A stretch of 49,803 bases of DNA from NCBI GenBank assembly GCA_009746045.1, contig RPFO01000969.1, positions 1 through 49,803 of the forward strand, read 5' to 3'. Below are positions 23,556-33,900 of this stretch, piece by piece; within the stretch, counting starts at the first letter, position 1; each line of letters opens with the position of its first letter. Position numbers and translations under genes: made by a program. The notes under the pieces were generated by a model. The model was not told the DNA's origin and searched no databases. It worked only from the letters and a program-made list of their open reading frames with translations. Origin of the DNA: Mesostigma viride. Lineage: Eukaryota > Streptophyta > Mesostigmatophyceae > Mesostigmatales > Mesostigmataceae.

Positions 23556-23696
23556 ATCGCAACCATCCCGCCATAAATTAGAATCAGTAACTAATTTTCT
23601 CCAACAATCGAGCATTTCTGCTTTCCGCGTGCCAGATTTGTCACGTTTCGTCTAAAGGCAGTCGCCATGGCCCCTACCGCAAGGGGTGCGCGCACC

Positions 23697-24330
23697 ATGC
23701 CGACATAGCTTTTGGGCCTCAATTTGCACCGAAATTTGGTCCGTACCGTCCAGCTCAGTCGGATTATGTATGTGGATCGGCCGTGTTGGTTGCATACGCA
23801 GGTATATTAATTCTTGCATTCGCCCCGGACCTTCCCCAGGACAGGTCAGGATATAACAATAATTCTTGCATTCGCCCCCGCCCTTTCCTATGGCCTGGTC
23901 AGGTTTGGGCGCGACGCCACTAGCGCGGCGCCCGCGACAGAGTGGCCAGGCTCGAGCACGTTTTCTGGATCCCAAGCACCGGATTGGACACTGTCCGAGG
24001 ACTGGACAGGAATTGGCTGACCAATCGGATGCTTGCTCGTCGTCTCCAAAAACATATATAAAGAGCCAAATCGCGCGAACTACGCAATGATCCTTTAAGC
24101 AGCGTTACTCTGCCGAAATGTCAACCTAGGCCGGTCAAGTGACGCCGAGGTGTTCACCGATAGTTCAGGTCAGCCACAGCGCGCCTTCGAATGTAGGCAC
24201 GGTCGCATTTTTTTTTAGGAAATGTAGAATTGTTGTCGACCAGCTACCAACGCCCGACCGGACCCATACAACGGAAACATCAAGGCGATGTGATGTAGGT
24301 GTGTCTGATATCTCATTAATACACAGAGCA
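23697..24330. other. gene-free flank with promoter-like elements
   Basis: No convincing ORF. A short direct repeat, AATTCTTGCATTCGCCCC, occurs at about 23810 and 23860. A CCAAT motif (about 24021) and TATATAAAG (24055-24063) look like a core promoter pointing right, possibly for the gene starting near 25.5 kb, but the link is not shown. Confidence 0.4.
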
Positions 24331-24480
24331 TCGTGAATATAATATATAATATAAATTATATAATATACTATAATTAATATATAATTTTAATTTTATGTTA
24401 ATTTTAATGTTATTTCATATAACATAATATAGCATAATATAATATAATATAATATTATATAAAGTAGTATATAAAAAATT
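24331..24480. repeat. AT-rich low-complexity tract
   Basis: Nearly pure A/T with TATAATA-type words. No gene is seen here or in 24481-24792. Confidence 0.85.
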
Positions 24481-24792
24481 AAAATGTAAAAGAAAAATAT
24501 CTACCTTATTGGGGTTTAATGTTCCTTTCCAGTTCAGCATAAGTACACTCTTGAGTGTGTGCAATGTTTGGTTATACGCCATTGTCTTAAAATAGCAACC
24601 AATGTAAACCTCCGTCCTAACCACATTTGGATACAATAAAGACATTGATGCCTGACACATAGCATTCATTGCTTGAAATACCATGCATATTTTGTGTCAA
24701 TGTTCTGCAGACCACAGCTTCAAGTGGGCATACTTCGCTTTCCTCAATATAATGGCGACATGGCATTTGGTGAAAGTGGTGAGTGCCATGAA

Positions 24793-25345
24793 GTTGCGCC
24801 GGCCGTCGTTATCCATGACGAACTGAATGGGTTTCGTGCAAATCAAGTTTTTTGTTTTGGTGTTCCAGTTGCGCCGGCCGGCGTTTCCAATGGTATCTTG
24901 CGCGCACTTGCAAAAGCTTGCACGCTTATCAACATTTTGTGTTGGTAAACATTTTATCACCTCTGGGATTTCCGCCTTCACTACCTGAGTTGCTTCTTTG
25001 TGGTTTTCAAATGCAACCGAGTTACGCCGGCCGTCGTTACTCATGACAAATTGTAGGGGTTTTGTGCAAATCACTTTTGTATGGTTTATGTACATGCATC
25101 CAGTTGCGCCGGCCGGCGTTTCCAATGGTATCTTGCAGTTGCGCAATCAGGCCCCATTACCAAAAGTGTGTTTGTACATCTTTTTTACACCTGAAGGATT
25201 TCTGCCTGCATATCCTGAGTTGCTTCTTAATGGTTTTTAATTGCGCCCGAGTTACGCCGGCCGTCGTTATTAATGACAAACTGTATGTGTTTCATAAAAT
25301 CACTTTTGTATGGTTTACATGTATCCAGTTGCGCCGGCCGGCGTT
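24793..25345. repeat. ~230-bp tandem repeat with GC-palindrome core
   Basis: Three units, each containing two copies of GTTRCGCCGGCCGKCGTT, alternating T-type (24793, 25021, 25251) and G-type (24868, 25103, 25328). The G-type core CGCCGGCCGGCG is a perfect palindrome. Between the cores are conserved TTTGTATGGTTTA-like segments. One minus-strand frame (24697-25146) stays open through part of the array but is not conserved in the third unit. The block lies just upstream of the DDE-like gene and may be its 5' noncoding or intronic region. Confidence 0.8.
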
Positions 25346-26976
25346 ATTAATGACGCTTGTCGTTCTTGTTTGATGCCCATCGTTTTCGTCGTGTCTTTAA
25401 TGGTGATTATTTATCATTACTCATCCTCAGGGCTTTCGGTGCCGCGGGATTAAGAGGCGAAAAAAATCAGCTGCCGTCTGACCAAAGTCTGATGGCGCGA
25501 TCGGGGCGGGGGGCCGTTTCCGACGGTTCGCGTCCCTTGTCCAATGACGACCGGGAGCCTGCACTTCGCGGTCCCTGGAGCGACAAGTACATCGAGAACA
25601 AGGGGTACAAAATTGCCAATGACATCTTTCCTATCATGGCGGAACGCGTGAAAGCAAACAACCACAGGACGCCAGAGATGAGCGCGGAGGTTCTGTCTTG
25701 CGCAGCTTCAAGACTAAATGCCATGGTGGCGGAGAGCAACGGCATTAAGAAGAGGAAGAACTGTGACGACGGGCTTCCTGAAAGTTGGGCGGAATCTCTT
25801 CGGGATACCATCAAGAAGGCTTTTGGCGACTTGGGAACATCTGAGAAGGATCGTGGGCTTAGGTGGGCCTTGTGTGGACTTGTTACGAAGGCAATGGAGG
25901 GCGTCCCGGACAGGATTGTGGAGCGCGCGTTCGGGATTGACAGGCGCTTTGTCGCAACTGTTCGGGGTCACAGGGATGGAATGGAAGAAGGGGAGGACGA
26001 CCTTTTGATGAGTGCGCCAGAGAGGAGGAGGAGGAAAGACGAGCTTCCGACGGAAGTCATTGCCCTGATACAAGCGTGCTGGAGGGATGATAACTTGACG
26101 CGGGCGTCTCCGAACATGAAGGATGTTCATTGTGAATGGACAAGAAAGGATTACAAACATACACTAGCGTTTTCGGAGGGTGCGCGCTACTATACTGTCT
26201 CCAAGTCGAAGATTTACGAAGTGTTCATTTCCCGCCATCCGGAGTTGAAGCCACCGCGGCGGATGGACAGTAGGGAGGGGGGGGGGCTGGAGGGAGAGGA
26301 GGGCGTGAGGGGGGGAAATCAGGTGATTATGGAGACGGAGGAGGGGATGTCAATGCCTCGCACGAATCAGAAGAGCACAGTTCATGTGGGATACACTTCT
26401 TTTTGCAAGCATATGCCCGCATGCGTGAAGGGGCGGTGGAAAATGCGGAACTTGTGCGCATGCCAGCACCACACTACCATGCAGTCCATGGTTGGGGGGT
26501 TGGCCAAATTTCGTGCAACTTTTCATGCCAGATGCGAGTGCGGACCTGAATGCCACGCGTGCGATCATGGTAGCCAGCTCGACGTGGGGTCGTCCGTGCC
26601 CACATGTTCCATTTTCAAAGCCACTCACACGACAGAGTGGGTGAACAAGTTTACTTGTGAGGTGGAGGGGATGAGGGAGGGGGGAGGTTCGAGGTCGTCT
26701 GTGGGGTCGTCGCGGCCGCAGGTTCAGCCTTTTCAGGGCGAACTTGAGGATCTGCCCATGCATGGGAGGGTGCTGGACGACGAGGAAGGGGTGCCCGATC
26801 ATGACCTGGGCGAGGAGTTGGGGGTTTGCTCGATCCGGCGTAAGGCTTGTGTGTTGGGCACTTGCCGGGCTCCCAAGTGTGGAATTCGGAACTTTATGTT
26901 ATGCGAACGGGAGGAGGCTTCCAACCACCTGATTTCATGGACCAGATACGAGATGCAGGATGTGCCGCCGGGTGCG

Positions 26977-27120
26977 GTTCTTGGGCCAGAGGTAATTTTT
27001 AGTGGAGTGGTTGCGCCCCAAGGCGTTTCTTTTGCAATGTTTCCTGAGGTTCTTGGGCCAGAGGTAATTTTTAGTGGAGTGGTTGCGCCCCAAGGCGTTT
27101 CTTTTTCAATTTTTCCTGAG
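26977..27120 (+). repeat. 72-bp tandem duplication across an exon-intron boundary
   Basis: Two copies (26977-27048 and 27049-27120) of a unit holding exon end GTTCTTGGGCCAGAG and donor GTAATTTTTAG, differing at 2-3 bases. The length is a multiple of three, so the frame stays open through both. Confidence 0.9.
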
Positions 27121-27144
27121 GTCCTGTCTTTTTTCTTCCTACAG
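26992..27144 (+). other. probable intron of the DDE-like gene
   Basis: Donor GAG/GTAATTTTT and acceptor TTTTTTCTTCCTACAG/GTCATTGG with a good pyrimidine tract. Length is 153 bp, phase 0. The intron contains CGCCCCAAGGCG, a hairpin-capable relative of the upstream repeat core, twice because of the 72-bp duplication. Confidence 0.7.
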
Positions 27145-27908
27145 GTCATTGGTGGGTCGAAGTTGATGTCTTTTCTGTTTGTGCACATTGCGCATATGCA
27201 GGACGACTGTGACGAGATCGCAAAGGCTGGTGGGCAGCGATTGACGCAAGTCGACGTCAAGTCCACACCAACGGAGCTAAAGGAGGCGATTGTGGACAAG
27301 TGGCCGGACTTCATCCAGCATTGCTTCAACGCGTGGTGGCAAGCGGACGCCTCCAAGGAATGTCTCTCAAGGATGCGGGTGGGGGACCTTGTATGCCACA
27401 CAGATTACGCCGAGAACTACCAGTCTTACACCTATCACAATCTCCAAGCACAGTATTGGCATCCAGTCACATTTGTCCTTATGCCCTGGATCGTGCGCTA
27501 CTTGGATCCAGCGTCGGGAAAGGTCGTGAGAAGGGAGTTTCACTTCATCGGACAGGGCGGAATGAAAAGGGACGGGCGGGCCCTCCGTTTTGCTATCCTC
27601 AAAATCCTGGCGACACTACGGTCAGAAGGGGTAGAGGTGAAGCGCTTCATTGGGTGGTCGGACAATTGCTCCATGCAGTTCAAGTCAAGGAATGTGATCG
27701 CGGAAGTGGCCCGGCTGCTGACGGAGGATCCGCACCTGGAGTCATTTGAGTGGAATTACTTTGGGGAGCAGCACGGAAAGGGGGAGGTGGATGGAGCTGG
27801 TGGGACTGTGAAGTGCATGTTGAGGAGGTGGCACATCAGGGAAGAGAACCAGGACAAACAGACGGCCGCCCAGTTGGTGGAGAATCTGGCGTCGGGGGCG
27901 GTGGGCGG

Positions 27909-28604
27909 AGTTAACGCCAAGCGCGTTGGCGTGATCCTGATTCGGCATATCTCTGCGATTCCAGCGGCACCGGAACGAGTTCATTCCGACGAGTATCAAG
28001 AAAGTTATGGCGTTCCGACTTCCCGGTCGCGCGCGAGCGCGAGCCGGCTGTTCTTCTAAGTCGGACGTGAATATTTGCCGACGACATATGGGGTCGACAG
28101 TAATTCCTGGGCTGACAGGAATTAGGTGCTGTACCTACGACGGTATTGGATTAATACGTCGTACGCAGGAAATAGGAACCTTAACCTGTGGTCTGTTGGT
28201 ACCGCAGGCTTAGTCCTGGGCTTCTAGGTGCAGATGCAATAGTCACTGTGGACTGTGCTCTGTGGTCACTGTGCCTGTATGGCAGACCTACTGTATAGGA
28301 GCTGGGCGCTGTACAGGTAGTGAATACTGTACCGGGGGTGTTATTACTGAGCAGGCCTCCTAGGCTGCTCAGGACTAGCAAGCACAGTGCACAAGTATAT
28401 AAACAATAGGCCAGTGCCAAATGGGCATCTCTTGCGAGCCCGCCTCACGTGTTGTGCCTTGACTTGGCAAGCGCGTGTACAAGCCTCAAGTGTGTGAGCG
28501 CTGTAAACATTATCCGATTTAACAAAGCTCCGTTTCCAACCATATTCACACATTGCTGCATTGCAACCATATCCTTCACATTGCGTGTGCGAAGAACGTT
28601 AACT
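27909..28604 (+). repeat. copia-2 5' LTR
   Basis: Begins AGTTAACGCCAAGCGC, ends AACGTTAACT. It has a TATA box at 28396-28403 and, about 100 bp later, TGTAAAC. No AATAAA is seen. The first ~150 bp happen to extend the open frame of the interrupted host gene. Confidence 0.93.
28396..28403 (+). promoter_or_regulatory. copia-2 5' LTR TATA box
   Basis: TATATAAA in AAGTATATAAACAATAGG, about 200 bp before the LTR end; the same site is at 35732-35739 in the 3' LTR. It should drive the genomic transcript. Confidence 0.7.
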
Positions 28605-28697
28605 CAAATTACAACCAGTCTCAGCGGAACGGCCAGGAGGGTCGTTGCCGGTTGCGGTGTGCAGCGTTGACGACGAGAGGAGCTCGTCCGGTGGTGA

Positions 28698-29258
28698 ATG
28701 GTGCAGGAGGAACAACGGCAGCAGGATTTCCGGTTTCGGCAGTCTGCTGGGGGTTCGATTTCTCCTGAATTACGCCGTGTCGTTCGGGATCTATCTTTGT
28801 TGCTTGCAGATCGTCCGCCTGTAAATCGCAGCTTCGTGCAATTCGTCGACGACCAGGTCGAAGATTGGGAGCGAATTCTGCGACACGTACAAACCATCGT
28901 CATTCCGGAGCACCGGAGCATCGACGACCTTGAGCAGGAGCTTCACGGGTTGGTCGGCATCCAGACGGTGATTACTGCAGTAGCAGAGCGAGTGCGGACG
29001 GAGTTGGCAGCAAGGCGAGGCGAGGTTGCGGAGGCAGCTGGCGCAGGGCGACACGAGTTTGTGCCGACAGTAGCGGGCGCGGGAGTACCACGTGCTTTCG
29101 CAGGCGGCATCGGCGACGAGGGTGTTGCAGCGGGCCAGTTAGGCGTGAACGACGCGGAGCGGAGCATCACAGGCGGCTTGCAGAGGTCGGGGCGACAGCG
29201 GAAGCCATCGCCGGAGGACAGCGCGCGACAAGAGTCGGCAGGTTTCCAGAGCGAGTAA
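28698..29258 (+). CDS. copia-2 5' ORF a, unknown
   Basis: Starts MVQEEQRQQDFRFRQ at the first ATG after the LTR with a long frame. The predicted protein is helical and charged; residues about 50-105 (DDQVEDWERILRHVQ and ELHGLVGIQTVITAVAERVRTELAARR) look able to form a coiled coil. An Ala/Gly-rich part follows. The frame ends in a stop at 29258, but coding character continues in the -1 frame into ORF b (RVRVPFQELPPPLRVRVTRWEEF). ORFs a and b therefore look like one protein broken by a single-base deletion near 29230-29250. No known Gag domain is recognised. It could be a structural or regulatory protein peculiar to this lineage. Confidence 0.5.
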   Translation: MVQEEQRQQDFRFRQSAGGSISPELRRVVRDLSLLLADRPPVNRSFVQFVDDQVEDWERILRHVQTIVIPEHRSIDDLEQELHGLVGIQTVITAVAERVRTELAARRGEVAEAAGAGRHEFVPTVAGAGVPRAFAGGIGDEGVAAGQLGVNDAERSITGGLQRSGRQRKPSPEDSARQESAGFQSE

Positions 29259-29299
29259 GAGTTCCTTTTCAGGAGCTGCCCCCGCCCCTTCGCGTTCGT

Positions 29300-29617
29300 G
29301 TGACGCGTTGGGAGGAGTTTGCACCTCTTGGGTACGATAGTGACCTTGAGGTAGGAGCAGGGGGTGTCGCTGGGCTAGGCGACGAGGCACTTGGCGACCA
29401 CGAGGTGCCAACGTACAATCCGCGAGGTGCCAACGACGGGTTGTCACCTGTCTACTTTACCAACGGTGACGATTCAGTCATCGCGGGCCGACAGCGGGTC
29501 GACGACGGCGCAGCAGGTAGCAGGGTACCAGAGCTGATTGTGGTGAGCGACAGCGACGACGACAGCGACAAGGAGAACCAGGACGCGCCTGGGGCCAGCC
29601 GTGGTGGTCTTGCCTGA
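29300..29617 (+). CDS. copia-2 5' ORF b (probable continuation of ORF a)
   Basis: In the -1 frame relative to ORF a; the visible coding begins upstream of the formal GTG start, near 29250. It ends with an acidic tail, ELIVVSDSDDDSDKENQD, which matches the general form of a SUMO-interacting motif (hydrophobic core followed by Ser/Asp). That reading is inference. A stop at 29615-29617 precedes gag by about 100 bp. Confidence 0.45.
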   Translation: MTRWEEFAPLGYDSDLEVGAGGVAGLGDEALGDHEVPTYNPRGANDGLSPVYFTNGDDSVIAGRQRVDDGAAGSRVPELIVVSDSDDDSDKENQDAPGASRGGLA

Positions 29618-29719
29618 GTGGTAACACTTGGCACTTTCCTTTCTTGTTCAGTAGCTTATATTGCTTTAATTGCTGCTTGGCCACTTGGCTGGCTGTAGCA
29701 GATCTGAACAGAGGCCATC

Positions 29720-30905
29720 ATGGAGGATGGAGCTATCAACCAACAAGCGGGCTTTATGGGCTTCGGCGGCGCGGCGCTGGGCTGGATGGACGAGATGGAC
29801 GCGATGGACGCGGTGGACGCGATGGACGCGGGGACGGCCAGGCGCTGGGAGACCAGGCTGAGGTGCCAGATAATCAGAGCCAAGGATCGCAGGGCGGGCA
29901 GCACGCGCCAGCCGCAGATCAAGCGGCGCCTAAGCGACCAACCGTTGCTGAGGGGTACGCGGTGCTAGGCCAGTTTCAGTCCATCAAGGACAATTGGCAG
30001 CCCCGGGATGCTGAGAGGATGTTAGAGGACATGAACTTGTACACGGAGATATACAACGGTGACAAGCTTCGCATCCTGGCGTCTAGTGCCTACATACGGC
30101 AGTCGGCGAGGCGGCTGTTCAAGTTTGTTCGGGAGCGACACGCGGCGGGGGACACCTGGACGGCGTTTATGACGCGACTCAGGTCGTTCCTGAGTGACAA
30201 GAGGACCATAGATGGGTCCCACCTGAAGCAAGAATACCTGGACTACAAGCCCATCAAGGGGCAACTAGTGGTCCACGCCTTTGAAGACTTCGTCAAGCTG
30301 AGGGAGGACGCCATGGCCAAGGGCTTCTTCGTCGCAGATCGGATGGCCATGGGCGACTTTCTCAAGTCGCTGCAGCTGGATCCGGTCACCATGGATAATG
30401 TGACCATCCACATGCGACAGGTCCATGGCTGGGCAGCCATGACGGACCAGTTGTATGAGTGTTTCAGCGGCAAGTACGTGGGTGGTAAGCGCCCTCGTCA
30501 GGGTGATGAGGAGGCCACTGAACCCACGGTTAAGTCCATGAGGGGATCGGGCCACGGGGGCCCAGCGCCTCGAGAGGGCCTGAGACCTCTTCAAGGGGTC
30601 GAGGAAGGTCCAGGAGGGGGCGTGACAGAAGGGCTGGACGGGGGACCCCGCCGAAGTCGGGACATCCACAGTCCCAGTTTGACTTCAAGAGGGTGGGTGG
30701 TCCTCCCAAGGCTGGGCCCAGCAGTGGGACCTCACGGGACATCAGTCAGGTGGAATGTTATTTCTGCCAGGGGAAGGGTCACTTCAGGAATGAGTGTCCC
30801 TCGTACCTGAGGCAGGAAGGTCAGAGCAAGCCAGCTCAGGGTGGCAGCAAGGACAAGGCTGGTCCATCCCAGGACAAGGGCAAGGGCAAGGCTGCTGATC
30901 ATTGA
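29720..30905 (+). CDS. copia-2 Gag with zinc knuckle (two frameshifts)
   Basis: Start MEDGAINQQAGFMGFG at 29720, followed by a short MDAMDAV repeat. Coding then moves -1 near 29830 into the main Gag frame (GYAVLGQFQSIKDNW to SGKYVGG, about 29955-30485). It moves -1 again near 30545 into the frame of the zinc knuckle CYFCQGKGHFRNEC (CCHC, about 30757-30798), and ends at TGA 30903-30905. The central part, with GDTWTAFMTRLRSFL and AFEDFVKLREDAM, resembles the Retrotrans_gag fold of Ty3/gypsy elements more than copia Gag; this is a by-eye judgement. Gag would form the virus-like particle and bind RNA. The shift positions are approximate. Confidence 0.7.
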
Positions 30906-30938
30906 CTTGAGCCTGCACACATCCCTGAACCCTGGAGG

Positions 30939-33900
30939 GTGCCCCCAGGGGTGTGTAATGAAGCTGCTAGTGACAGCAGTGAGGGGCAGCCCCATGCTCT
31001 AGTGAAAGAGCCTATTGGACACGATGGGGCAAGCTTGGTTACCACAGAGAGTATGCCAGCTGTAGCTGCAGTGGTTACTCGCCAACGTGCCCGCCATGGC
31101 GGTGCTGAGCCTGAGGTAGGACCTGGTGATGTGGACCCAGGTGGATCTCAGAAGCATTCTGACCGTGCAGGACTGGCACAGGATGGTCAGGATGAGGATA
31201 GGGCTGGAGACAGTCTGACAGGCACGACCCTGGTGCCTCCTGTACATAAGGGATCTGTACATACCTTGAGTGCTAATAATGACAATAAAAGGTTTTCTCT
31301 CTTGTATGACATTGCCTCAAGGTTGCATACCATGTTTGGCCATGCAGCTCAGTCTTTGCAAGTTGCTAGACGGCTGGGAGGAAGTGAGTTGTACTCCATC
31401 TGCCAACAGGTTGCTCAAGCTTGCAAGTGCAGGCTAGTTGCTAGAAAGCCCAAGCAGTCTCATGCCAGGACTCCTATTTTGCAGCCAGGCCATGTGCAGG
31501 TAGATATTCAGAGAATCAGGGGTTTGAAGCTGCTGGTGGCAGTGGACAGATATACCAAGTACAAGACCCTAGAGATCCTGCCTGACATGGAGAAGCCTAC
31601 ATTGATTGCTGCTCTGAAGTTGACAAGGAGCAGGTACCCTGGGTTGGAGTTGTTGCAGTGTGACATTCAGTTTGAGTGCTGTGAGAACCTGCCAGAGTTT
31701 CCAGAGTTGCTGATTACACCCAGGGAGAGCCACGGCCAGCAAGGGGTGGTGGAGAGAGCCATCCAAGAGATCAAGACTGTGCTGCTGGTGGAGAGGATTC
31801 CAAGGACGTCATCTGCCATTGTGACATCTGCATGGCTACGTTCTGTGGAGGACAGGCTGAACCTGAGGACTCCCATGTTCTTTGGTGACATTGCCATCAA
31901 TCCTCTTATGCTGCATACCAGGATGCTGCCAGCTGATGCTGAGCAGGCATGGAAGGAGAAGCTAGAGGCCAAGTTCCTCAAGCTGAGGCAGAAAGACAAG
32001 GGCTGGAGTGTCCTAGAACCTAACGTTGGACAACAGGTTGTTGTGTGGAAGGAACCAAGCTTTCCAGGGAAACGTGGCAGCTGGCATGATGGGGTGGTGA
32101 CCCGAGTAGAAGCCGCTGGCCATAAGTGCTGGGTGGCCATTGATGGCTCCCAAGCAGTGCACCGTCTGTCCTGGTCAAAGATCCGTCCCCGGGGAGGTAA
32201 TCAAGGAGACCTCTTCCAGGTGCCCGCTGGTGTACAAGGCGGGGGTGACGTGGAGCTTCCTGATCAGGGTGCTACAGCTGTATCGAGCCCTCAGGGTGAC
32301 CCTGGCCCGGCCCCTGGGGTACCTTCACATACGGTGGTTGGGCAAGCAGGCGGACAGGCTGCACCTCCGGAACGGCCCGACACCAGGCCTAGGGGTGTGC
32401 GTCTATCAGATATTGTACAGGCTTTGCAAAGAGCCAAGAAGGAGCCTAAGGTGTCCAAGCTTGTCCAGTTGGATGAACCTGAGGTAGCTGCCATGGAGAT
32501 AGATACCAATGCACAGGTTTCTGTCATGGGACCTCAGCATACAGGAGAACTGCTGGTCGGAGAACCAAGTTGCCCCTGGGTGTCTGATTTCAGTGGTAGG
32601 ACGCATCTAAGGGTGTTGGGAGAGGTTACTGCCCCTGTCATGGGTGTGGATGTGACCTTCCTTGTCCTAGAGGACTATGATGGCCCTGTGATTTTGGGTC
32701 AGAATTTTCTGGGCAATCCTGGGATTTCTATCAGAGCTACAGCTCTGAGAAGAGATGGCTGGGGGATGATTCCCCTAGAAAATTTCAGGACAACATTTCC
32801 AGTCAGGTGCAGGGCCAAGCCGGTCAAGGGTGTAAAATGGGATGAAGGGGAGGTGCCCCCAGCGGCCAGTTTGGTGATTCCAGCTGTGTTGCACCCCAGC
32901 AGTATTGGCATAACTCACAGGAGCCTTGCTGCACACTCTCCTTTGACATATGACCAGCTGGTCCAAGAGATGAGCTCGCCTACTTTGTTTGAGGCTTGGA
33001 AGCTCGCCTTCTCCAAGGCATTGGAGGAGTGGTTGCAGTTTGAGTGTGCTGCACCAACAGACAGACGTCCCCCAGCATCAAGGAAGCTTGCTTTGAGATT
33101 TGTGCTGAAGAGGAAGGTTGTGGATGAGGTATCAGTGCCCCATGTCAGGCCTGTCCTGAATGAGTATCACGGCACGGGGAGTCTGCCAGGAGAGGAGCTA
33201 TACACGCCAGGGATGCTACACGACACATGGAGAATTTTGCTATGTCTCTACGTGGGGTTGCTGAACAGGGGAGCAGCTATGTCATCAGTGCTGCTGGACT
33301 TCAAGAGGGCATTTTTAAAATCTGATCCAGAAGTGGCCAGGAGGGTGTGGAAGCAGGATGAGCCTTACTGTGTTGAGGTGCCTGCCATCTGGAAGCTGGA
33401 GCTGCATCAACAATTCCTGGTTATTCTGAAGGGCCTGGAAGGACTCAGGTCGAGCCCAATCATCTGGAGACTCACGCTGCAGGAAGCTCTGATCAGTGAG
33501 TGTGGCTTGAGAGTGTCTTCAGTTGATCCCTGTTTGCTGCTGGCCCAATGGGAGGGTCTGCCAGTGTATGCTAGTTTGCATGGAGATGATCTGCATTTGC
33601 TAGCCCCCACGACCTGGCTGAAGAAGTTTATTCCTGTCATCAGTGGCAAGTTTTCACTGGGCAAGGAGCTGTGGCAGGAGCCCAACAAGCCTGTAGTGTT
33701 CTGTGGAATGCAGGCTACCCTGTTCAGGAGGGACGGGGAGTGGAGTATCAGGCTTCAGGCTGGAGGAGATTATAAACAGACCATTGTGAAGGCCTTGCCA
33801 GAGAAGATCACCCAGGCTGCAGGACCTGAGTTGAGAGGCATGTGGGCCTGGTTTGCCAGCATCTGTGGTCCGTCTTTGATGGTCCATAGCAGAATGCCTG

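Larger units (their letters stand above)
3863..23696. mobile_element. giant fold-back element with satellite core
   Basis: Sequence from about 3863 inward is the reverse complement of sequence from 23696 inward. The order in each arm is the terminal palindrome GGTGCGCGCACC, a unique arm of about 1.2 kb, a 30-bp minisatellite, about 270 bp of unique sequence, then a ~71-bp satellite that changes orientation at about 13181. The unique arms differ by substitutions and small indels (roughly a tenth of positions by eye), so this is not a folded-read assembly artefact. The left arm also carries the 4.5-kb copia-1 insertion. Tandem repeats within long inverted arms recall Drosophila FB elements. I find no TSD and no transposase. 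Mobility is inferred from architecture only. Confidence 0.75.
25492..27908 (+). pseudogene. DDE-transposase-like gene, 5' part, cut by copia-2
   Basis: Probable start MARSGRGAVSDG at 25492; the frame is open from 25357, and a CATCCTCAG acceptor just upstream leaves an alternative start through splicing. The protein has a basic N-terminal half and a Cys/His cluster (residues about 325-360: CACQHH, then CECGPECHAC). The catalytic-looking region includes DYAENYQSYTYHN, WSDNCSMQFKSRN and YFGEQHGKGEVDGAGGTVK. The D...SD..xxQFK...HGKGxxDGxGG pattern is shared by a widespread family of uncharacterised transposase-like proteins in animals and algae; I cannot name the superfamily with certainty. An intron (26992-27144) lies within and happens to be open in frame. 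The coding frame enters the copia-2 LTR after residues SGAVGG, and the remaining exons lie beyond 35942. Confidence 0.65.

Noticed and set aside
3863-23696. Palindrome as a folded-read or chimeric assembly artefact
   Set aside because: The arms differ by many substitutions and indels, one arm has an extra 4.5-kb element with its own TSD, and satellite lengths differ.
24697-25146. 149-aa minus-strand ORF with ICTKP.QFVM.NDGRRN repeats
   Set aside because: The frame follows two units of the 230-bp array but is broken in the third, so it looks like repeat by-product.
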